Shown here piece by piece: positions 43,691 to 56,100 of a stretch of DNA of 64,000 nt. The DNA comes from Tubulanus polymorphus. Taxonomy: Eukaryota > Nemertea > Palaeonemertea > Tubulaniformes > Tubulanidae. Location of the stretch: NCBI RefSeq assembly GCF_964204645.1, contig NW_027437455.1:38455-102454 (forward strand), in the 5' to 3' direction. Position numbers and translations under genes: made by a program. Position 1 is the first letter of the stretch; each line of letters opens with the position of its first letter. The notes under the pieces were generated by a model. The model made no database searches and was not told the origin of the DNA. It saw only the letters and a list, made by a program, of their open reading frames with translations.

Positions 43691-46589
43691 AGACGATTGG
43701 TCCCCAATCGCCAAAAATTCACAAGACCCTATTGTAGTTTCCCAAAAAAAATCTTTTCAAAAGTGTACAGGCTTCAGAACATCATTCATAAGCAACATCT
43801 CTAACAACTTAAAGCCAGCCGCAGGGTAATGAAAATTACACAAAACCTTCAGAACATCAAGACTAATGATACACAACCACCATTCCGTACATCAATTTAC
43901 AACACCTGTAAAGTAGACATAGATCACAATTTCTGACCCTTTCCCCTATTATCCAATCCTACATCAAACTTCTACCTAAACTAAGCAACACACCCCACTC
44001 ATCATCAGTTCATCTTATTCATCAACGAGACCTACATGGACCCCATAGAATTTTACGGTAAGCCAAAAAAGTTTCTAAATACTTATAAACTTAACACACG
44101 AACTTTATCTAAGGGAAAGCAATCATCTACAAATATCAAATATGAGACTCTTTTCATCAGTAATATATAACAATTATGAGGCATGTACATCTGTATATTG
44201 ATCTTACATTTAATGAGAACAAGCCTATACAATTGTAGTCATGCAAAAAAAACATATCAAACACAACTTCCCAAATAGCTTTCATAGACAATCACCCATT
44301 TCTCTATATCCACATTTATGTAGTCTAATAATTTAACAATATATGACCAACCACTTCAACTTTCTGACTCTTCTCGTTCTCGTTATCTTTACCAAAAAAA
44401 ATAATCAGTGTGTGCAGCCTAATTTGTCTTTAAAATTACCATTGCAAACATGTCAATTTCCCACTGTCCAAACTATCAGCCGTTACCTTAACCGATATCA
44501 GATGATTTGTCAAACCTGTCCCGACCCCAATCAACGACGTAAATTAATACAGATGCCAGATACATCATTTAGTTGATTATTATGTGCCCAGCACACGTTG
44601 GCAACAGACATGCTCAACAATGAATTCACAAACAATTTCATAATAATTTTTCTATGTGTACGTAACATAAAGGTAAGCCAAAACATACCAAAAATGAATA
44701 TACCGCATGCGTACATTCGCATTATTGAGATGTCAGCTGCTAGTCCCCACCCATTGCCTCAGAAAGCACATTTATCCGTAGTCTAGGCAGGGATAACATG
44801 AACTGCTATTTGCGGCTTGGAACCGTTGAAATAGACAGGCAGGCCGCCATATATTTATGGAAGGATGTCATAAAGTGACCACAAAACTCATTAAGATGCA
44901 TCACCCAAAAGTTAGGGAAAATTCCTCTGGACACTACTCATTCAGTGCCATTCAAACAGCCGATTCTCAAAAATTAACTTTAACTCCTGGGCCTATGGTC
45001 TTCCAAACCACCCACATCTGATATTCGAATTGTTCTAATTCCTTCCCGCAAATCAGGGGATATAACCCCACATGTAAAACGGCCGACGCATCATCCTGTA
45101 TATAAACCGGTCAGGACGGACTGAAAGTTCGGAAAAACATAGCGCTCACACATCCCTGATATCTACGACCATTCAGTTAAGATACCCAATCTACCGAATA
45201 ATACTTATCATACTTATTGTATTACGCAATGAGCAACCCTTTACTTCTAAAAAACCAATCCCCTGAATGGCCATTTCAGCATACCTAACAAATAGCTGTA
45301 TCGTGACATTTCTCATTTCCGTATCATCCCCCATGTCACGCCTTACCGGAGTAAATAAAATCTATGGATAAATAGGGAACCGGCCGACGAATCACCCATT
45401 TGGTATTTCTTGATATTCGACCCTAATAATGTCCAACATATATATCCAATCTTTCCCAGAGGCTAGCCACTAAACATTATACTGTTTCAAAGGATCTTCA
45501 GAATTAATCCTTCGGGCTATAATCCCCCGTTTTAATCCGGACCCTCCCTAGAGCATCCCTTACTCTTCATCCAGGTCCCTGGTCCACCTTAATTCATCTC
45601 ATATAAACTACTCTATCCAAACCCCCTCTGGTAAGATTCACCACTGAGCGCCCAATCTAACCTTTGCACAATAAACATATTCTATACTAACTCGCGATAC
45701 TCATTATATTTCTTAAAACCACATAAACACCACAGTTATTTGTTAGGTATATACAGGCAGTGAGCGCTTTCAACTATCGTTACACTGATAACCGAGTGGC
45801 TCACCTAGACTAATAAATCATTCTTTCGCGAAATACCATCCAGCAAATTTAGCAAACTATAAAAGATTTACGTAGTGCATATTTATATCTACGTAGATAC
45901 AATAACCCAGCACACAAGCAACTTAAAAACGCTGAGTATCATTCTACAAAAGCAATCAAAACATGCAGAAATACATATCATATTATTTACAATTACTATA
46001 AGCCGCAATCGTAGTCCGTTGAACGTCTCCAAGGTCGATTTCCCGTAGCAGATCTATGAACTGTCCGATGATGAAATGCGTTTGTATAATGCCTCTAATA
46101 CCCCACTGTATTTCATTTATCGCGTTACGATCGCAGAATCGCTTCGTTTCCGAACGCCATTATGTCCGTTAATTCACACGAATCTAAATTCGGAGTAGTG
46201 AATCCAATTTTCTGCCATATAAAACGTAGTGTCCAAAACACGATCTTACGAAAACGCCACACCAAATCGGATAATTCAATTAATCTAAATATGGAAAGAA
46301 ACAACTTCTTTCCGCACTGGAAGCTCTATAATTCATTTCAACTGAATCTGACGATATGAAGATTACATATTTCTCGAATAAGACAAACAAACAGCTATTG
46401 AATCCAGACGGGAATGATTTTTATACACAGATCGAGTTATCCGCAATATTTCAACTTAACCCGCGGTAGCGGCCCGTATTTCATGTAATTATAACGGTTA
46501 CGGAATGTAACGTTCATCTTACACTTTTACTTCACCCCTGTTCACTCACCAAATATACACGATCGCTTGGCAGCGAGAGGTGCAGGATA
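43691..46589. other. Interior of LTR element copy 2, no gene seen
   Basis: Copy of 38829-41714 plus a 13-bp insertion. The same short ORFs recur only because the DNA is duplicated. Confidence 0.6.
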
Positions 46590-46608
46590 CACCACTGTTC
46601 TCCACCAA

Positions 46609-47164
46609 TGTTGTGGGGTTGCTTTCGGTTCTCCAACAATGTTGTGGAGTTGAGTTTCTCAACCAATTGTTGTGGGGGCCACGTTGCGTTCTCCCCTCGT
46701 GTTGTCGTTGTTGGTTCCGATTAATCCGATAAGTGATATCCCTCTGACTCCGGAATAATAACAACTCTTCTCGTGGGTCTACGTTCTTTCTTTATTTTCC
46801 CGCACAATTCTTATTCCTTCCTACAGCTCGTATTTTTAGGCTTCTCCGCCACTCTAGCATCTCTCTCCCCCTTACTGTGCTGACCCTCCCTTTTTATCTT
46901 ATTTCATGTTACTCGTGACGTATACTTCTACATATGTTATACGTCACGAGTTTATTACTTGTTTACTTCCTAGCCATACCAGAGCTCAAGGCTGCCGCTA
47001 TAACCAGCAACCCTACGCAGATACTCACGTCACTTTCACCTATCTTCTATTCAGTGTCTTGTGTGCGACGTAAGCATCTACGTAGGTTGTTTACTAACTT
47101 CAGCCACTGCCCTGAACTCTGGCTTCCCTCCCTCTATGCAAACTACAAATTTATCACCCCAATA
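46609..47164 (-). repeat. 5' LTR of copy 2
   Basis: 556 bp, matching 41734-42289, including the CATCTACG variant that distinguishes this LTR from its partner. Confidence 0.85.
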
Positions 47165-50100
47165 GAATATTTGATACGAAAACGTCTTTTCTCGCGCTGA
47201 ACGACGTTTTCGCGTCGAAAAGTGCTTTTCCTGACGATTTGAGCGCTTTTACGCATCGACATTGTCGTTTTTCCGATAGGGGGAATATTTGATACGAAAA
47301 CGTCTTTTCTCGCGCTGAACGACGTTTTCGCGTCGAAAAGTGCTTTTCCTGACGATTTGAGCGCTTTTACGCATCGACATTTTCATTTTTCCGATAGGGG
47401 GATTATTTGATACGAAAACGTCTCTTCCCGCGCTGAACGAACGTTTTCGGGTCGAAAAGTGCTTTTCCTGACGATTTGAGCGCTTTTACGCATCGACATT
47501 TTCGTTTTTCGGATAGGGGGAATATTTGATACGAAAACGTCTTTTCTCGCGCTGAACGACGTTTTCGCGTCGAAAAGTGCTTTCCTGACGATTTGAGCGC
47601 TTTTACGCATCGACATTGTCGTTTTTCCGATAGGGGGAATATTTGATACGAAAACGTCTTTTCTCGCGCTGAACGACGTTTTCGCGTCGAAAAGTGCTTT
47701 TCCTGACGATTTGAGCGCTTTTACGCATCGACATTTTCATTTTTCCGATAGGGGGAATATTTGATACGAAAACGTCTCTTCCCGCGCTGAACGAACGTTT
47801 TCGGGTCGAAAAGTGCTTTTCCTGACGATTTGAGTGCTTTTACGCATCGACATTTTCGTTTTTCCGATAAGGGGAATATTTGATACGAAAACGTCTTTTC
47901 TCGCGCTGAACGACGTTTTCGCGTCGAAAAGTGCTTTTCCTGACGATTTGAGCGCTTTTACGCATCGACATTTTCGTTTTTCCGATAGGGGGAATATTTG
48001 ATACGAAAACGTCTTTTCTCGCGCTGAACGACGTTTTCGCGTCGAAAAGTGCTTTTCCTGACGATTTGAGCGCTTTTACGCATCGACATTTTCATTTTTC
48101 CGATAGGGGGAATATTTGATACGAAAACGTCTCTTCCCGCGCTGAACGAACGTTTTCGGGTCGAAAAGTGCTTTTCCTGACGATTTGAGCGCTTTTACGC
48201 ATCGACATTTTCGTTTTTCGGATAGGGGGAATATTTGATACGAAAACGTCTTTTCTCGCGCTGAACGACGTTTTCGCGTCGATAAGTGCTTTTCCTGACG
48301 ATTTGAGCGCTTTTACGCATCGACATTTTCATTTTTCCGATAGGGGGAATATTTGATACGAAAACGTCTCTTCCCGCGCTGAACGAACGTTTTCGGGTCG
48401 AAAAGTGCTTTTCCTGACGATTTGAGCGCTTTTACGCATCGACATTTTCGTTTTTCGGATAGGGGGAATATTTGATACGAAAACGTCTTTTCTCCCGCTG
48501 AACGACGTTTTCGCGTCGAAAAGTGCTTTTCCTGACGATTTGAGCGCTTTTAGGCATCGACCTTGTCGTTTTTCCGATAGGGGGAATATTTGATACGAAA
48601 ACGTCTTTTCTCGCGCTGAACGACGTTTTCGCGTCGAAAAGTGCTTTTCCTGACGATTTGAGCGCTTTTACGCATCGACATTGTCGTTTTTCCGATAGGG
48701 GGAATATTTGATTCGAAAACGTCTTTTCTCGCGCTGAACGACGTTTTCGCGTCGAAAAGTGCTTTTCCTGACGATTTGAGCGCTTTTACGCATCGACATT
48801 TTCGTTTTTCGGATAGGGGGAATATTTGATACGAAAACGTCTTTTCTCGCGCTGAACGACGTTTTCGCGTCGAAAAGTGCTTTTCCTGACGATTTGAGCG
48901 CTTTTACGCATCGACATTTTCATTTTTCCGATAGGGGGAATATTTGATACGAAAACGTCCCCTTCCGCGCTGAACGAACGTTTTCGGTTCGAAAAGTGCT
49001 TTTCCTGACGATTTGAGCGCTTTTACGCATCGACATTTTCGTTTTTCGGATAGGGGGAATATTTGATACGAAAACGTCTTTTCTCGCGCTGAACGACGTT
49101 TTCGCGTCGAAAAGAGCTTTTCCTGACGATTTGAGCGCTTTTACGCATCGACATTTTCGTTTTTCGGATAGGGGGAATATTTGATACGAAAACGTCTTTT
49201 CTCGCGCTGAACGACGTTTTCGGGTCGAAAAGTGCTTTTCCTGACGATTTGAGCGTTTTTACGCATCGACATTTTCGTTTTTCCGATAGGGGGAATATTT
49301 GATTCGAAAACGTCTTTTCTCGCGCTGAACGACGTTTTCGCGTCGAAAAGTGCTTTTCCTGACGATTTGAGCGCTTTTACGCATCGACATTGTCATTTTT
49401 CCGATAGAGGGAATATTTGATACGAAAACGTCTTTTCTCGCGCTGAACGACGTTTTCGCGTCGAAAAGTGCTTTTCCTGACGATTTGAGCGCTTTTACGC
49501 ATCGACATTTTCATTTTTCCGATAGGGGGAATATTTGATACGAAAACGTCTCTTCCCTCGCTGAACGAACGTTTTCGGGTCGAAAAGTGCTTTTCCTGAC
49601 GATTTGAGCGCTTTTACGCATCGACATTTTCATTTTTCCGATAGGGGGAATATTTGATACGAAAACGTCTTTTCTCGCGCTGAACGACGTTTTCGCGTCG
49701 AAAAGTGCTTTTCCTGACGATTTGAGCGCTTTTACGCATCCACATTGTCTTTTTCCCGATAGAGGGAATATTTGATACGAAAACGTCTTTTCTCGCGCTG
49801 AACGACGTTTTCGCGTCGAAAAGTGCTTTTCCCGACGATTTGAGCGCTTTTACGCATCGACATTTTCGTTTTTCCGATAGGGGGAATATTTGATACGAAA
49901 ACGTCTCTTCCCGCGCTGAACGAACGTTTTCGGGTCGAAAAGTGCTTTTCCTGGCGATTTGAGCGCTTTTACGCATCGACATTTTCGTTTTTCGGATAGG
50001 GGGAATATTTGATACGAAAACGTCTTTTCTCGCGCTGAACGACGTTTTCGCGTCGAAAAGTGCTTTTCCTGACGATTTGAGCGCTTTTACGCATCGACAT

Positions 50101-53100
50101 TTTCGTTTTTCGGATAGGGGGAATATTTGATACGAAAACGTCTTTTCTCGCGCTGAACGACGTTTTCGGGTCGAAAAGTGCTTTTCCTGGCGATTTGAGC
50201 GCTTTTACGCATCGACATTTTCGTTTTTCCGATAGGGGGAATATTTGATACGAAAACGTCTTTTCTCGCGCTGAACGACGTTTTCGCGTCGAAAAGTGCT
50301 TTTCCTGACGATTTGAGCGCTTTTACGCATCGACATTGTCGTTTTTCCGATAGGGGGAATATTTGATACGAAAACGTCTTTTCTCGCGCTGAACGACGTT
50401 TTCGGGTCGAAAAGTGCTTTTCCCGACGATTTGAGCGCTTTTACGCATCGACATTGTCGTTTTTCCGATAGGGGGAATATTTGATACGAAAACGTCTTTT
50501 CTCGCGCTGAACGACGTTTTCGCGTCGAAAAGTGCTTTTCCTGACGATTTGAGCGCTTTTACGCATCGACATTTTCATTTTTCCGATAGGGGGAATATTT
50601 GATACGAAAACGTCTCTTCCCGCGCTGAACGAACGTTTTCGGGTCGAAAAGTGCTTTTCCTGACGATTTGAGCGCTTTTACGCATCGACATTTTCGTTTT
50701 TCCGATAGGGGGAATATTTGATACGAAAACGTCTTTTCTCGCGCTGAACGACGTTTTCGCGTCGAAAAGTGCTTTTCCCGACGATTTGAGCGCTTTTACG
50801 CATCGACATTGTCGTTTTTCCGATAGGGGGAATATTTGATACGAAAACGTCTTTTCTCGCGCTGAACGACGTTTTCGGGTCGAAAAGTGCTTTTCCCGAC
50901 GATTTGAGCGCTTTTACGCATCGACATTGTCGTTTTTCCGATAGGGGGAATATTTGATACGAAAACGTCTTTTCTCGCGCTGACCGACGTTTTCGCGTCG
51001 AAAAGTGCTTTTCCTGACGATTTGAGCGCTTTTACGCATCGACATTTTCATTTTCCGATAGGGGGAATATTTGATACGAAAACGTCTCTTCCCGCGCTGA
51101 ACGAACGTTTTCGGGTCGAAAAGTGCTTTTCCTGACGATTTGAGCGCTTTTACGCATCGACATTTTCGTTTTTCGGATGGGGGGAATATTTGATACGAAA
51201 ACGTCTTTTCTCGCGCTGAACGACGTTTTCGCGTCGAAAAGTGCTTTTCCTGACGATTTGAGCGCTTTTACGCATCGACATTTTCATTTTTCCGATAGGG
51301 GGAATATTTGATACGAAAACGTCTCTTCCCGCGCTGAACGAACGTTTTCGGGTCGAAAAGTGCTTTTCCTGACGATTTGAGCGCTTCTACGCATCGACAT
51401 TTACGTTTTTCGGATAGGGGGAATATTTGATACTAAAACGTCTTTTCTCCCGCTGAACGACGTTTTCGCGTCGAAAAGTGCTTTTCCTGACGATTTGAGC
51501 GCTTTTACGCATCGACATTGTCGTTTTTCCGATAGGGGGAATATTTGATACGAAAACGTCTTTTCTCGCGCTGAACGACGTTTTCGCGTCGAAAAGTGCT
51601 TTTCCTGACGATTTGAGCGCTTTTACGCATCGACATTGTCGTTTTTCCGATAGGGAGAATATTTGATACGAAAACGTCTTTTCTCGCGCTGAACGACGTT
51701 TTCGGGTCGAAAAGTGCTTTTCCTGACGATTTGAGCGCTTTTACGCATCGACATTGTCGTTTTTCCGATAGGGGGAATATTTGATACGAAAACGTCTTTT
51801 CTCGCGCTGAACGACGTTTTCGCGTCGAAAAGTGCTTTTCCTGACGATTTGAGCGCTTTTACGCATCGACATTTTCATTTTTCCGATAGGGGGAATATTT
51901 GATACGAAAACGTCTTTTCTCGCGCTGAACGACGTTTTCGGGTCGAAAAGTGCTTTTCCTGACGATTTGAGCGCTTTTACGCATCGACATTGTCGTTTTT
52001 CCGATAGGGGGAATATTTGATACGAAAACGTCTTTTCTCGCGCTGAACGACGTTTTCGCGTCGAAAAGTGCTTTTCCTGACGATTTGAGCGCTTTTACGC
52101 ATCGACATTGTCGTTTTTCCGATAGGGGGAATATTTGATACGAAAACGTCTTTTCTCGCGCTGAACGACGTTTTCGGGTCGAAAAGTGCTTTTCCTGACG
52201 ATTTGAGCGCTTTTACGCATCGACATTTTCATTTTTCCGATAGGGGGAATATTTGATACGAAAACGTCTCTTCCCGCGCTGAACGAACGTTTTCGGGTCG
52301 AAAAGTGCTTTTCCTGACGATTTGAGCGCTTTTACGCATCGACATTTTCATTTTTCCGATAGGGGGAATATTTGATACGAAAACGTCTTTTCTCGCGCTG
52401 AACGACGTTTTCGCGTCGAAAAGTGCTTTTCCTGATGATTTGAGCGCTTTTACGCATCGACATTGTCGTTTTTCCGATAGAGGAAATATTTGATACGAAA
52501 ACGTCTTTTCTCGCGCTGAACGACGTTTTCGCGTCGAAAAGTGCTTTTCCTGACGATTTGAGCGCTTTTACGCATCGACATTTTCGTTTTTGGATAGGGG
52601 GAATATTTGATACGAAAACGTCTTTTCTCGCGCTGAACGACGTTTTCGCGTCGAAAAGTGCTTTTCCTGACGATTTGAGCGCTTTTACGCATCGACATTT
52701 TCGTTTTTCCGATAGGGGGAATATTTGATACGAAAACGTCTCTTCCCGCGCTGAACGAACGTTTTCGGGTCGAAAAGTGCTTTTCCTGACGATTTGAGCG
52801 CTTTTACGCATCGACATTGTCGTTTTTCGGATAGGGGGAATATTTGATACGAAAACGTCTTTTCTCGCGCTGAACGACGTTTTCGGGTCGAAAAGTGCTT
52901 TTCCTGACGATTTGAGCGCTTTTACGCATCGACATTTTCGTTTTTCCGATAGGGGGAATATTTGATACGAAAACGTCTTTTCTCGCGCTGAACGACGTTT
53001 TCGCGTCGAAAAGTGCTTTTCCTGGCGATTTGAGCGCTTTTACGCATCGACATTTTCGTTTTTCCGATAGGGGGATTATTTGATACGAAAACGTCTTTTC

Positions 53101-56100
53101 TCGCGCTGAACGACGTTTTCGCGTCGAAAAGTGCTTTCCTGACGATTTGAGCGCTTTTACGCATCGACATTTTCGTTTTTCCGATAGGGGGAATATTTGA
53201 TACGAAAACGTCTTTTCTCGCGCTGAACGACGTTTTCGGGTCGAAAAGTGCTTTTCCTGACGATTTGAGCGCTTTTACGCATCGACATTTTCGTTTTTCC
53301 GATAGGGGGAATATTTGATACGAAAACGTCTTTTCTCGCGCTGAACGACGTTTTCGCGTCGAAAAGTGCTTTTCCCGACGATTTGAGCGCTTTTACGCAT
53401 CGACATTGTCGTTTTTCCGATAGGGGGAATATTTGATACGAAAACGTCTTTTCTCGCGCTGAACGACGTTTTCGGGTCGAAAAGTGCTTTTCCCGACGAT
53501 TTGAGCGCTTTTACGCATCGACATTGTCGTTTTTCCGATAGGGGGAATATTTGATACGAAAACGTCTTTTCTCGCGCTGAACGACGTTTTCGGGTCGAAA
53601 AGTGCTTTTTCCCGACGATTTGAGCGCTTTTACGCATCGACATTGTCGTTTTTCCGATAGGGGGAATATTTGATACGAAAACGTCTTTTCTCGCGCTGAA
53701 CGACGTTTTCGGGTCGAAAAGTGCTTTTCCCGACGATTTGAGCGCTTTTACGCATCGACATTGTCGTTTTTCCGATAGGGGGAATATTTGATACGAAAAC
53801 GTCTTTTCTCGCGCTGAACGACGTTTTCGGGTCGAAAAGTGCTTTTCCCGACGATTTGAGCGCTTTTACGCATTGACATTGTCGTTTTTTCCGATAGGGG
53901 GAATATTTGATACGAAAACGTCTTTTCTCGCGCTGAACGACGTTTTCGCGTCGAAAAGTGCTTTTCCTGACGATTTGAGCGCTTTTACGCATCGACATTG
54001 TCGTTTTTCCGATAGGGGGAATATTTGATAAGAAAACGTCTTTTCTCGCGCTGCACGACGTTTTCGGGTCGAAAAGTGCTTTTCCCTGACGATTTGAGCG
54101 CTTTTACGCATCGACATTGTCGTTTTTCCGATAGGGGGAATATTTGATACGAAAACGTCTTTTCTCGCGCTGAACGACGTTTTCGCGTCGAAAAGTGCTT
54201 TTCCTGACGATTTGAGCGCTTTTACGCATCGACATTTTCATTTTTCCGATAGGGGGAATATTTGATACGAAAACGTCTCTTCCCACGCTGAACGAACGTT
54301 TTCGGGTCGAAAAGTGCTTTTCCTGACGATTTGAGCGCTTTTACGCATCGACATTTTCGTTTTTCCGATAGGGGGAATATTTGATACGAAAACGTCTTTT
54401 CTCGCGCTGAACGACGTTTCGCGTCGAAAAGTGCTTTTCCTGACGATTTGAGCGCTTTTACGCATCGACATTGTCGTTTTTCCGATAGAGGGAATATTTG
54501 ATACGAAAACGTCTTTTCTCGCGCTGAACGACGTTTTCGCGTCGAAAAGTGCTTTTCCTGACGATTTGAGCGCTTTTACGCATCGACATTTTCGTTTTTC
54601 GGATAGGGGGAAATATTTGATACGAAAACGTCTTTTCTCGCGCTGAACGACGTTTTCACGTCGAAAAGTGCTTTTCCTGACGATTTGAGCGCTTTTACGC
54701 ATCGACATTTTCGTTTTTCCGATAGGGGGAATATTTGATACGAAAACGTCTCTTCCCGCGCTGAACGAACGTTTTCGGGTCGAAAAGTGCTTTTCCTGAC
54801 GATTTGAGCGCTTTTACGCATCGACATTGTCGTTTTTCGGATAGGGGGAATATTTGATACGAAAACGTCTTTTCTCGCGCTGAACGACGTTTTCGCGTCG
54901 AAAAGTGCTTTTCCTGACGATTTGAGCGCTTTTACGCATCGACATTTTCGTTTTTCGGATAGGGGGAATATTTGATACGAAAACGTCTTTTCTCGCGCTG
55001 AACGACGTTTTCGGGTCGAAAAGTGCTTTTCCTGACGATTTGAGCGCTTTTACGCATCGACATTTTCGTTTTTCCGATAGGGGGAATATTTGATACGAAA
55101 ACGTCTTTTCTCGCGCTGAACGACGTTTTCGCGTCGAAAAGTGCTTTTCCTGACGATTTGAGCGCTTTTACGCATCGACATTGTCGTTTTTCCGATAGGG
55201 GGAATATTTGATACGAAAACGTCTTTTCTCGCGCTGAACGACGTTTTCGGGTCGAAAAGTGCTTTTCCCGACGATTTGAGCGCTTTTACGCATCGACATT
55301 GTCGTTTTTCCGATAGGGGGAATATTTGATACGAAAACGTCTTTTCTCGCGCTGAACGACGTTTTCGGGTCGAAAAGTGCTTTTCCCGACGATTTGAGCG
55401 CTTTTACGCATCGACATTGTCGTTTTTCCGATTGGGGGAATATTTGATACGAAAACGTCTTTTCTCGCGCTGAACGACGTTTTCGCGTCGAAAAGTGCTT
55501 TTCCTGACGATTTGAGCGCTTTTACGCATCGACATTGTCGTTTTTCCGATAGGGGGAATATTTGATACGAAAACGTCTTTTCTCGCGCTGAACGACGTTT
55601 TCGGGTCGAAAAGTGCTTTTCCTGACGATTTGAGCGCTTTTACGCATCGACATTGTCGTTTTTCCGATAGGGGGAATATTTGATACGAAAACGTCTTTTC
55701 TCGCGCTGAACGACGTTTTCGGGTCGAAAAGTGCTTTTCCTGACGATTTGAGCGCTTTTACGCATCGACATTTTCATTTTTCCGATAGGGGGAATATTTG
55801 ATACGAAAACGTCTTTTCTCGCGCTGAACGACGTTTTCGGGTCGAAAAGTGCTTTTCCTGACGATTTGAGCGCTTTTACGCATCGACATTTTCATTTTTC
55901 CGATAGGGGGAATATTTGATACGAAAACGTCTCTTCCCGCGCTGAACGAATGTTTTCGGGTCGAAAAGTGCTTTTCCTGACGATTTGAGCGCTTTTACGC
56001 ATCGTCATTTTCGTTTTTCGGATAGGGGGAATATTTGATACGAAAACGTCTTTTCTCGCGCTGAACGACGTTTTCGGGTCGAAAAGTGCTTTTCCTGGCG

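Larger units (their letters stand above)
43121..47164 (-). mobile_element. Non-autonomous LTR element, copy 2 (4044 bp)
   Basis: Almost identical to copy 1 over its whole length. Differences seen are a 13-bp insertion near 44080-44092 and a few substitutions (for example TTCCTTCC/TTCCTCCC in the left LTR and GCCTTATT/GCCTAATT in the interior). LTRs: 43121-43676 and 46609-47164. Primer-binding site: 46590-46607. Polypurine tract: 43677-43690. It also has GAAT on both sides, but flanking satellite is shared with copy 1, so it arose by segmental duplication, not by a second insertion. No coding capacity seen. Confidence 0.8.
37882..47618. repeat. Tandem segmental duplication: satellite plus LTR element, two copies (4862 and 4875 bp)
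   Basis: Unit 1 is 37882-42743 and unit 2 is 42744-47618. Left-flank markers match at offset 4862 (CTTTTCTTGC at 37921 and 42783); right-flank markers match at offset 4875. The 13-bp difference is one indel inside the LTR element. The join lies in 42744-42752, between a base typical of the right flank (G at 42743) and one typical of the left flank (G at 42753). Confidence 0.85.

Noticed and set aside
43121-47164. Copy 2 as an independent LTR insertion
   Set aside because: The flanking satellite on both sides matches that of copy 1, including rare variants, so segmental duplication explains it.
38118-47200. Short ORFs (62-127 aa) in and around the LTR elements on both strands
   Set aside because: Several cross LTR/satellite or LTR/interior borders, overlap each other on opposite strands, and show no domain. 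They recur only because the DNA is duplicated.
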